From assembly GCA_045546775.1 (NCBI GenBank), contig JAZQDM010000084.1, forward strand, positions 1 to 64,000: a DNA stretch of 64,000 bases, written 5' to 3'. The stretch is from RGIG3002 sp045546775. Lineage in GTDB: Bacteria; Bacillota; Clostridia; Lachnospirales; Lachnospiraceae. Below are positions 17,935 through 25,021 of this stretch, piece after piece. Under the pieces are notes generated by a model, which saw only the letters and a program-made list of their open reading frames with translations, made no database searches and had not been told where the DNA came from. Numbering within the stretch: the first letter of the stretch is position 1; each line of letters opens with the position of its first letter. A program made the translations under genes and the position numbers.

Positions 17935-18405
17935 TTATCCGCACTCATATTCCACGCGCAACTGCTCATACTCTCTGTTAATGAGCACAACCATATCATG
18001 ATTGCCCGCCACATTGTCCGGATGATAAATTTTAATTAAATCTTTATAACGCTTCTTGAGCGTGAGAGAATTACGCACACCGCAAAATAATTGGTGTACT
18101 ACTTCCTCGCCGGCTTGCTCGTCCATTCCGATTCTGTCACGACGATACTCTTCCTCTACTTTAAAACGCATTTTTTCCTGTTCAAAATTTCTGCGGTCTG
18201 CTTCCAGCTGGCGAAATCCATCTTTCAAAATCGCCATCTTTTGCTCAAAGAAAAGATTTTCTTGTTTTAAGCGTTCTTTGCCTTCTTTGATTTCACGACG
18301 TTCTGACTCAATGCGGAGATTTTCCTTAAAAAGCCAACGTTTCAAATCCTGCAATTCCTGCTCCGAAAGCAGTTCCATATCCGATTCACGTTTAATACTT
18401 TCCAT
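17935..18405 (-). CDS. Coiled-coil protein with C-terminal J domain
   Basis: The 156-residue protein has a highly charged coiled coil (about 10-95) and a compact C-terminal J-like domain (about 105-156). The J domain shows KKRYKDLIKIYHPDN with the diagnostic HPD motif near 136-138, and INREYEQLRVEYE as the last helix. J domains activate DnaK-type chaperones, so this may tether DnaK to a partner held by the coiled coil. There is no G/F-rich or zinc domain, so it is not DnaJ itself. Its start overlaps the 3' end of a tiny membrane-protein gene by 14 nt. No known family name could be given. Confidence 0.75.
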   Translation of the reverse strand: MESIKRESDMELLSEQELQDLKRWLFKENLRIESERREIKEGKERLKQENLFFEQKMAILKDGFRQLEADRRNFEQEKMRFKVEEEYRRDRIGMDEQAGEEVVHQLFCGVRNSLTLKKRYKDLIKIYHPDNVAGNHDMVVLINREYEQLRVEYECG

Positions 18406-18532
18406 AACAATTACACCCTATAATAACTAAAAGACCAATGATTATAATACCAATGAGTGTACTGGAAACAATAAGCATAAGAAGCATACCAAGTGCGATT
18501 AGAAACGCTGCTGTCCCAACTGTTCTTTTCAT
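18392..18532 (-). CDS. Small membrane protein of 46 residues
   Basis: The frame from ATG 18532 to the stop at 18392 encodes 46 residues, about 35 of them hydrophobic, enough for one long or two short membrane segments. It starts MKRTVGTAAFLIALG and ends CNCYGKY, with two cysteines at the membrane edge. AGGGGA lies about 10 nt before the ATG. It overlaps the start of the J-domain gene by 14 nt and lies 58 nt after ytfJ, so it fits the operon. No family was recognised. Evidence is the overlap, the position and the hydrophobic composition. Confidence 0.6.
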   Translation of the reverse strand: MKRTVGTAAFLIALGMLLMLIVSSTLIGIIIIGLLVIIGCNCYGKY

Positions 18533-18590
18533 GCCTGCACGTCCCCTGTATGCTTTTTCTTGCTACTATTGTATGCCGCGTACTCTCTAT

Positions 18591-18986
18591 TTATGATTCC
18601 TTTTCTTCCGGAAATGCAATTTCAACGACTTCTTCGTCCGCCGGCATTTCTTCCTTCGGTGCTTTAAACTTGTCCACCAAATCCGGAATCATATCCAAAA
18701 TCTTTGTTACAGTATCCTGATTTTTTACATTTACAAGTTTTGTTGTTCCATTTTTGATAACAAGTACGGCACTCGGTGTCATTTTTCCGCCGATACCGCC
18801 ACCACCGCCGTTTTTCTTTTCACTGGAGCTGGCACCTGCGCCAACACCAAAAGATACATCCACAAGCGGTAAAATAATAGTGTCACCAATCTGTGTCGCC
18901 TCGCCTACTACCGTCTTTGTAGATAATACAGAATCCATTCCTTTTAATAAAGATTCTACAACTCCTGAAAAATTGTTATTTGCCAT
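18591..18986 (-). CDS. ytfJ: YtfJ/GerW family sporulation protein
   Basis: The 131-residue protein shows the family core: VVESLLKGMDSVLSTKTVVG (cited here by LLKGMDSVLSTKTVVG), GDTIILPLVDVSFGVGAG, a glycine-rich loop (GGGGGIGGKM) and SAVLVI. In Bacillus YtfJ (GerW) is a forespore protein needed for normal germination. Its partner here, a DUF2953 protein, is directly upstream with 1 nt between them, the same order as ytfI-ytfJ in Bacillus. The C-terminal tail (about 105-131) is acidic and less conserved. Confidence 0.92.
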   Translation of the reverse strand: MANNNFSGVVESLLKGMDSVLSTKTVVGEATQIGDTIILPLVDVSFGVGAGASSSEKKNGGGGGIGGKMTPSAVLVIKNGTTKLVNVKNQDTVTKILDMIPDLVDKFKAPKEEMPADEEVVEIAFPEEKES

Positions 18987-18987
18987 A

Positions 18988-19902
18988 TTATGCCTCCCGT
19001 TTAAATCGTTTCAAAAAGTGTTTCACATCTTTGTTTAACATAATTTTACATGCCACCCGGACGAGTACAAATATCGTAATCCGTCCCTTTATAAAAAAGT
19101 CGCCCTCAAAAACCTTTTCTTCAAAATCTGCCTGAACGGTAATATTATTGCCGACAATCGGATATAACATTCCGTGTGCTGCAAGAACATATCCCGTAGA
19201 ATCCGGTGAACCGGTTCCGATTTTCAAATTCGCATTGAATTTCTTAGGTCGAATATTTTTCCAAATGGCGAGCAACTGTTCTTTACAAACCTCAAATGCC
19301 CTCTTTGTCTCTTCTTCCTTTAAAACATCAACGTAATACTGTATGTTAGTCCAAATCGATTTTATTTTATCACATACTCTTTGAATTGTGTACCTTATAT
19401 TTTGAAGAATATCTATAAACTTTTTCACTGCCGCTTTGATTTTTTCAAAGATACTTTGTTTTTGTTCATCCCTTGCTTCTTCTTCCGAAAAAGTTTGTTG
19501 CGTTTCTTCTGCGGTTTCCACCTTTTCAGTCACCGTCTTTTTCGTTTCCTGAACTTCCCGCGTTTTATGAGTTTCCTGAACTTTTTGTTTTGTGGATTTT
19601 GTTTTTTTCTTGCTCTTTTTTTGTTTCTTTTCTTTCGGCTCCGCCTTCGAATCAAACAAAGTAAAACAAAGTATTTTCGCTACTATTTGCCCCGGTTCCG
19701 GATACACCGCCCGCACTCTAAGCAAATGCAAAATCCAATGCACTTTTGCTTCTATATGATAAGAATCCGCCGTTTTTTCTCCTTTCACCTGGTATCGTAT
19801 CGGAACAAACAACACCGTCAAGACAAGGAGTAACAATAAGCCGAGTAAAACGAGCAAAACAATTCCAATGATTTTTAATATAGTCAAAATTATATGCAAC
19901 AT
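18988..19902 (-). CDS. DUF2953 domain protein (YtfI-like)
   Basis: The 304-residue protein begins with a hydrophobic segment (about 5-35), followed by VPIRYQVKG typical of DUF2953. A low-complexity lysine/glutamate/threonine insert (about 95-150) separates the N-terminal strand block from the C-terminal block (about 215-290) with FNANLKIGTGSPDSTGYVL. The family is membrane-attached with unknown function and is found beside ytfJ in spore formers. It follows the 102-residue unknown gene by 7 nt and precedes ytfJ by 1 nt, so all are one transcript. Confidence 0.85.
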   Translation of the reverse strand: MLHIILTILKIIGIVLLVLLGLLLLLVLTVLFVPIRYQVKGEKTADSYHIEAKVHWILHLLRVRAVYPEPGQIVAKILCFTLFDSKAEPKEKKQKKSKKKTKSTKQKVQETHKTREVQETKKTVTEKVETAEETQQTFSEEEARDEQKQSIFEKIKAAVKKFIDILQNIRYTIQRVCDKIKSIWTNIQYYVDVLKEEETKRAFEVCKEQLLAIWKNIRPKKFNANLKIGTGSPDSTGYVLAAHGMLYPIVGNNITVQADFEEKVFEGDFFIKGRITIFVLVRVACKIMLNKDVKHFLKRFKREA

Positions 19903-19909
19903 GCTATCC

Positions 19910-20218
19910 TCATTTTCTATCCAGCAAATATTTTTTCAAATCACAATTTTGGTTTACTTCATACGCTTCCTTCGCAATTTTACACACAATCCCCACTGCC
20001 TCATCGTAGCCGTTGGCTATGCCAATAATGTACGGTGGATATTTTTTGTAATATTTTTGTTGCAAATACGCACTATTGTATATTTCCAGCTGGTCTTGTC
20101 CTTCACACAAAGCAATCACATATATTCCGACTTGCCCTGCATTTCTCCACAGCTTTCTTTTTACTTTTTTTATATTTTTAATCGTATCGCCTACATATAA
20201 GTCTTTATAAAATTTCAT
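19910..20218 (-). CDS. Conserved-looking hypothetical protein of 102 residues
   Basis: I do not recognise this family. The protein is soluble and basic, begins MKFYKDLYVGDTIKN and has a hydrophobic core (VGIYVIALCEG, PPYIIGIANGYDEAVGIV). A possible alpha/beta fold is suggested. The frame is open to 20329, but the predicted promoter at 20275-20302 would start the message inside that extension, so the ATG at 20218 is preferred. It heads the operon with DUF2953, ytfJ, a tiny membrane protein and the J-domain protein. Confidence 0.65.
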   Translation of the reverse strand: MKFYKDLYVGDTIKNIKKVKRKLWRNAGQVGIYVIALCEGQDQLEIYNSAYLQQKYYKKYPPYIIGIANGYDEAVGIVCKIAKEAYEVNQNCDLKKYLLDRK

Positions 20219-20274
20219 ATACGCTTCACCCGCCAACAGTATATCATGTTTTGCCAATAAGGGAAAGTTTGTAG

Positions 20275-20302
20275 ATGATAAATTCTGCAAAAAAAGTGTC
20301 AA
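20275..20302 (-). promoter_or_regulatory. Promoter of the 20218-to-17935 operon
   Basis: On the minus strand a perfect -35 TTGACA (20297-20302) and -10 TATCAT (20275-20280) are 16 bp apart. The start site would lie about 50 nt before the ATG at 20218. Confidence 0.65.
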
Positions 20303-20330
20303 AATTAATTGTTTCATTTTGTCACACATA

Positions 20331-20339
20331 TGCTATACT
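20331..20339 (+). promoter_or_regulatory. Extended -10 element of the HD-GYP gene
   Basis: TGCTATACT is a good extended -10, about 34 nt before the start codon. No clear -35 at 17 bp was seen. GGGGG precedes the ATG as Shine-Dalgarno. Confidence 0.5.
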
Positions 20340-20372
20340 TGTCGTATAGGAAATTTTTAGGGGGATTACTTT

Positions 20373-21428
20373 ATGAAATTGATTGCAAGAATGTCTCTCT
20401 CTCCCGGAATGATTCTCGGAGAAAACGTATACGGCTATAAAAACAATTTGATTTTAGAAGAAGGCACCATTCTTACCGATGCAGACATCGCCAAATTGGC
20501 GCGCTATTCCATTATGTGCGTCACAATAAAAGAAGCCGTTGATTTGGCCACCACGCATTACGAAAAAGTCCGTGTTTCTGATGATTTCAAAGTATTTGAA
20601 GACACCTATAATAAATTTATGCCAATTTACAAAAATATTATTATTGATTTTGTAGAAAATGGCACACCGTTTAATATGAACAGTCTTATGGGCATTCAGC
20701 ATGCGATATACAGCTCTGCGCCATCCGGCGAAAAATTATTGGATTATTTGTACAACATGGTTCCTACCGAAGACGATTTGACGCATGCGCATTGTTTGAA
20801 CTCTGCCTTAATCGCCCGTGTGTTTGGTGAATGGTGCAATCTTTCAAAGGAAGACTGTGAAATATTAATCCAATGCGCATTCTTTTATGATATCGGCAAA
20901 TTAAAATTGCCCCACGATCTTATTTGGAAAGCAGAAAAACTGACGCCATTGGAATTTGAACAAATAAAAACACACACGATGCTTGGCTTTGAAATGCTAA
21001 AAAACCTAAATTTGGACGAACACATTTTAAAGGCTACATTGATGCATCATGAGCGAAACGACGGTTCCGGTTATCCGTCTGCACTAAACGGAAAACAGAT
21101 TGACCGATTTGCTAAATATATTGCGATAATCGACTCCTATGAAGCAATGACTTCTGCCCGCGTGTACCGCACTTCCATGAATCCCTATATGGTTATCGAA
21201 AACTTCGAAAAGAAAGGGTACTACTCTTACGACCTGGAGTTTATTCTTCCGATTCTTACAAAGATTGCTTTATCCCAAGTCGGATACACAGCTGTTTTGA
21301 ACGACGGAAGAAAATGCCGCATTGAGATGATCAATTCCTACTCTTTGTCGCGCCCTTATTTATATTACGGAAACGAACTGATCGATTTAAGCAGCCGAAA
21401 AGATTTATCCATTCAAGCAATTATATAA
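20373..21428 (+). CDS. HD-GYP domain protein with altered HD motif
   Basis: HD-GYP proteins usually hydrolyse cyclic di-GMP or related dinucleotides. The 351 residues show an N-terminal DUF3391-like part (about 1-60, LSPGMILGENVY), then an HD-GYP domain (about 125-290). The GYP signature HHERNDGSGYP (225-235) is intact, as are H201 and the DSYEAMTS segment. The HD pair itself reads Y172-D173 (FFYDIGK instead of xLHDIGK), so a metal-ligand histidine is missing. Activity may be lost or changed, leaving a binding role. No receiver domain is present. It is a single-gene unit with promoter and terminator. Confidence 0.85.
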   Translation: MKLIARMSLSPGMILGENVYGYKNNLILEEGTILTDADIAKLARYSIMCVTIKEAVDLATTHYEKVRVSDDFKVFEDTYNKFMPIYKNIIIDFVENGTPFNMNSLMGIQHAIYSSAPSGEKLLDYLYNMVPTEDDLTHAHCLNSALIARVFGEWCNLSKEDCEILIQCAFFYDIGKLKLPHDLIWKAEKLTPLEFEQIKTHTMLGFEMLKNLNLDEHILKATLMHHERNDGSGYPSALNGKQIDRFAKYIAIIDSYEAMTSARVYRTSMNPYMVIENFEKKGYYSYDLEFILPILTKIALSQVGYTAVLNDGRKCRIEMINSYSLSRPYLYYGNELIDLSSRKDLSIQAII

Positions 21429-21434
21429 TGCAAA

Positions 21435-21462
21435 AAAGAGTCCAAAATCGGACTCTTTTTCT
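21435..21462. terminator. Terminator after the HD-GYP gene
   Basis: GAGTCC pairs with GGACTC across 6 nt with A-run before and T-run after. It lies between convergent genes and can serve both. A nearly identical hairpin is found at 40481-40510. Confidence 0.85.
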
Positions 21463-21466
21463 TTGT

Positions 21467-21919
21467 TTAGAAATATTTCTTATTTCCCCACAAATTATTC
21501 TTTTTCATGTCTAAATACTCTGCATACGCTTTTTCCAATATCTGTTTTTCATTTGAGAACTTTAACAAATGATACGCTTCATGATACTTATAAAAACCGG
21601 AATCTACAAAGTATTCTTCGCGTTGTGGTTTGCTGTAATAGCTGTCCGCCATCATCAAATACCAGTGAACTTCCTTCTCAACGGTATCTTCCGGCACATT
21701 AAATGTGTACTCGCTCTTACCTACATACTTAATAATTGACGCTTTTGCACCCGATTCCTCAAGGACTTCCCGCAAAGCAGTTTCTTTATACTCTTCTCCC
21801 TGCTCAACGGTTCCTTTTGGCAAAACCCAGCCTTCATACTTGTTTTTGTAATTTTTGTATAAAAGCAATATCTTGCCTCGAAAAATAACCACACCGCCAC
21901 AGCTTGTTGCTTCTATCAT
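21467..21919 (-). CDS. NUDIX hydrolase
   Basis: The 150-residue protein has a complete NUDIX box G-x5-E-x7-R-E-x2-E-E-x-G (GTVEQGEEY then REVLEESGA, about residues 36-58), which binds metal and cleaves nucleoside diphosphates linked to another group. The N-terminus (SCGGVVIF, LLLYKNYKNKYEGWVLPKG) is like diadenosine polyphosphate hydrolases or MutT-type proteins. The substrate cannot be told. It appears to be a single gene. Confidence 0.85.
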   Translation of the reverse strand: MIEATSCGGVVIFRGKILLLYKNYKNKYEGWVLPKGTVEQGEEYKETALREVLEESGAKASIIKYVGKSEYTFNVPEDTVEKEVHWYLMMADSYYSKPQREEYFVDSGFYKYHEAYHLLKFSNEKQILEKAYAEYLDMKKNNLWGNKKYF

Positions 21920-22124
21920 TGCAATCCCTCCTGTTATCAGCCGGTGTGAAAAAACAAACAGTTTTGAACAGCATCCTACTCAAATAAACGATTCTTTCAC
22001 CCTTGTTTGTTTTATCTTAATATGCTTTTTAGTATAGTCCATTTCTACTAATTAAGCAAGTCCTTTCATCGTTGCATAAAATGCCGTTCAACACTTTGCA
22101 ACATCTATGTTAATAGAATAGCTT

Positions 22125-23684
22125 TTATTGCGCAAAATATGCATCAAAAACCCTTTTTGCAATCGGAACTGCAAAATCACCGCCGGAACCCGCGCCTTCC
22201 ACAATAATCGTTACACAAACTTCCGGATTTTCTGCCGGTGCAAATCCGGTAAACCACGCATGGCTGTCACCGGTAACGGTATTGTATTCCGCAGACCCTG
22301 TTTTGCCGGCCGCAGTATAAGAAAGTCCTGCCAATTTTTTTCCGGTACCGCTTTTGGTCACTTCGGTCATAAGAACAGTCAACGCTTCCGCTTCTTCTTC
22401 GGTCATAAGCGCTCCATATTGCGCGGAACCGAACTGTTTTATCACACTTCCGGCACTGTTTTCCACTCGTTCTACAATATATGGTTCCATCAAAACACCG
22501 CCATTTGCAATGGCGCAAGTAATCATATTTAAATGCATCGGCGAAATCTGGGTTGCTCCCTGTCCAATAGATACCTGCATCATATCCGCAACATCCATTC
22601 CATCTTCCACCGTCACACGGCTCACACTGTATGCTGTTTTAAGAGGCAATTCCGAATTAAATAACAAATCGTCCAACGTTTCTGCAAACATAGTTTTGTT
22701 AAGCGACAAACCAATATTGGCAAATGAAGCATTACAAGACTTTGCAAAAGAACTTTTGAATGATATCGCCCCATGATTCGCCCCATGATAACAATTGATA
22801 CGTTCTTCCCCACTCGTATAATGTCCGTTGCAATTGTAGCTGTAGCTATTATAATTTGTTGGGTTTTCCCGAATATATTCCAAAGACGTCACAATTTTAA
22901 ATGTGGACCCCGGCGGATATACGCCTTGCGTTACACGGTTTAACAAAATACTGCTTTCCGTATCAGCTACAAGCTCATCCCACAATACTTCAATATCTTC
23001 CGGATTAAAATCCGGTTTTGACACCATTGCCAAAATCTTTCCGGTAGTCGGATCCGTCACAATAATCGCACCTTTATATACACCGAGCGCATTGTATGCC
23101 ACCTGTTGCAAATCCACATCCAATGTCGTATACACACTATCCGCCTCATATTTCGTGCCATCCATATCATGTGCCACTTTATCTGCCAACGGTTCATTCG
23201 AATTAATCAAATAATAATTTGCCAATGCTTCCACACCCATTTTTCCGTTTGTAGAATAACCAACTGCATGAGCAAACATATTTGAATACGGATATACTCT
23301 TTTTTCCGTTCCATCCGGCTGCACAATCGTCTCCGCAAGCACAGTTCCGTCATTGGAGTAAATCGTGCCACGCCTGTTTTGCGCCAACAAAATGCTTTGT
23401 CGTTCATTATAACTGTTATTGATCAAATCCTGTTCGTTTGTAACTGCATAATGACAAATGTAGCCCATCATCCCCAAAAATACAGCTACAAACAGATAGG
23501 TTACAAGCATAATATCACGGTTCTTTTTTCTTTCCGCTTTTGCTTTCCTGCGTTCTTCTTCTTTTTTTGTTCTTTTTCTATTCTTCGTAGAAGTCTTCTT
23601 CGAAGTACTGCTCGTCCGGTTCATATACTCGAGTTCGTCGACCAGTATTTCTTCCTGAAACGTTCTTGGATTTTGCTTTGCCAC
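22125..23684 (-). CDS. Class B penicillin-binding protein (transpeptidase)
   Basis: This is a peptidoglycan transpeptidase of the PbpA/FtsI-like group. A basic, lysine-rich cytoplasmic tail (about 22-57) precedes one membrane segment (about 58-80). The catalytic motifs are complete: SxxK at S260 (PPGSTFK), SxN at S316-C317-N318 and KTG at 461-463. The start is GTG with GAGAGG upstream. It overlaps the SEDS gene by 107 nt, which is unusually long. The pair SEDS-PBP on one transcript suggests one polymerase-transpeptidase unit for elongation, division or sporulation. Confidence 0.92.
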   Translation of the reverse strand: MAKQNPRTFQEEILVDELEYMNRTSSTSKKTSTKNRKRTKKEEERRKAKAERKKNRDIMLVTYLFVAVFLGMMGYICHYAVTNEQDLINNSYNERQSILLAQNRRGTIYSNDGTVLAETIVQPDGTEKRVYPYSNMFAHAVGYSTNGKMGVEALANYYLINSNEPLADKVAHDMDGTKYEADSVYTTLDVDLQQVAYNALGVYKGAIIVTDPTTGKILAMVSKPDFNPEDIEVLWDELVADTESSILLNRVTQGVYPPGSTFKIVTSLEYIRENPTNYNSYSYNCNGHYTSGEERINCYHGANHGAISFKSSFAKSCNASFANIGLSLNKTMFAETLDDLLFNSELPLKTAYSVSRVTVEDGMDVADMMQVSIGQGATQISPMHLNMITCAIANGGVLMEPYIVERVENSAGSVIKQFGSAQYGALMTEEEAEALTVLMTEVTKSGTGKKLAGLSYTAAGKTGSAEYNTVTGDSHAWFTGFAPAENPEVCVTIIVEGAGSGGDFAVPIAKRVFDAYFAQ

Positions 23685-24993
23685 TCCTATTTACCTCTCG
23701 TTGTTTAATAATATACAATCCTTCTATAATCGAAAACATAATTAATGTTGTCAGAACAGAACTACCACCATAACTGATTAACGGCAATGTAACTCCGGTC
23801 AAAGGGATAAATTTCGTTCCGCCGCCTATCGTTAAGAAAATCTGAAAAATGTAAGTAACACCAAGACCAAATGCCACAAGCCTGTAAAATTTGTCTTCCA
23901 GACGCACTGCAATATTCATACACATAATAAAACAGCTCAAACATATCAAAATAAGGCACATAGCAAAAATAAGCCCTAATTCCTCTGCCACTGCAGAAAA
24001 TACAAAATCGGCTTCTACATACGGAATCGATTCCGGTGTACCTTGAAACAAGCCGGAACCAAACAATCCACCACTTCCGATAGCAAACAAAGATTGCGTA
24101 ATTTGGAATCCTTCCCTGTCAATTACGCTCCACGGATCTTGCCATGCCATAACACGCACTTGCACATGTGTAAATAATTTATACGCAATCAACGCCGCTG
24201 CAGAACCGCCTGCCATTCCGGCCAACAAATACCACCAATTTCTTGTGGCAACAATAACCATAAAAACATACACTACAAAAAAGATAAGGGCGCTTCCCAA
24301 ATCTTTAGATAAAACAAGCACAACAACGTGTGTTCCGGCAACAACAGCCGTAAGCAAAACATCCGTAAATTTTGATGCGTTATGCAAAGCACTTGCCACA
24401 AAAAATACAAACAAAATTTTCACAAATTCCGAAGGCTGAAATGTTAACCCTGCAATTGAAAAAGACAATTTCGCACCTTTTGTAACACTTCCCAATATAA
24501 GAACAACAGACAACGCCGCAATTCCGACCGACGCATAAATCCATTTCAATTTCTTTAAAAAGCGGAATTTATCTACAAAAAACGGAATTATCATAGCAAT
24601 AATCAACGAAACCGTCGCAATGATAAACTGCTTAATAGCTTTGTTATAATCCAACCTTGTCAAAATAACAAAGCCTATACTTAACAACATACAAACGTTA
24701 TTAATAATCAAACGATTGATACGCGGATATATCATCGAAAACAGAGAAACCGTTGCAAACAATATAATTTCCTGAAAAGCGTAAAAGAACAGATAATCCA
24801 ATTCTCCCGTTTCCGTGCACATTGCCAAAAAACAGGTAAAATGCACGAGAAACATCAGCAGATTTTGTCTCAAATATATACCGTTTCTACGCTCTTCCGT
24901 GCTAAAACGAAAGACCGCAAAACATTCATAAGTATACAGCGCCATAAATATTACAATAAAATATTTGGCAAACTCTGTAATATAGCGTTCCAT
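23578..24993 (-). CDS. SEDS family peptidoglycan polymerase (FtsW/RodA/SpoVE)
   Basis: SEDS proteins polymerise glycan strands from lipid II. About 10 hydrophobic segments are present, and the family signatures are seen: LTFQPSEFVKI (about 183-193), DLGSALIFF, and PLTGVTLPLISYGGSS near 405-420. The N-terminal region (about 1-130) has extra hydrophobic segments compared with short RodA proteins. A hydrophilic C-terminal tail of about 35 residues overlaps the PBP gene in another frame. It follows the U32 gene by 28 nt. Which of FtsW, RodA or SpoVE it corresponds to cannot be decided from sequence. Confidence 0.93.
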   Translation of the reverse strand: MERYITEFAKYFIVIFMALYTYECFAVFRFSTEERRNGIYLRQNLLMFLVHFTCFLAMCTETGELDYLFFYAFQEIILFATVSLFSMIYPRINRLIINNVCMLLSIGFVILTRLDYNKAIKQFIIATVSLIIAMIIPFFVDKFRFLKKLKWIYASVGIAALSVVLILGSVTKGAKLSFSIAGLTFQPSEFVKILFVFFVASALHNASKFTDVLLTAVVAGTHVVVLVLSKDLGSALIFFVVYVFMVIVATRNWWYLLAGMAGGSAAALIAYKLFTHVQVRVMAWQDPWSVIDREGFQITQSLFAIGSGGLFGSGLFQGTPESIPYVEADFVFSAVAEELGLIFAMCLILICLSCFIMCMNIAVRLEDKFYRLVAFGLGVTYIFQIFLTIGGGTKFIPLTGVTLPLISYGGSSVLTTLIMFSIIEGLYIIKQREVNRSGKAKSKNVSGRNTGRRTRVYEPDEQYFEEDFYEE

Positions 24994-25021
24994 AAAATAT
25001 CTCCACCCTAAATCTTATCTT

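Noticed and set aside
22125..23684. Assignment of the PBP as FtsI or SpoVD
   Set aside because: There is no PASTA domain and the neighbourhood is not a dcw cluster, so no specific name was given.
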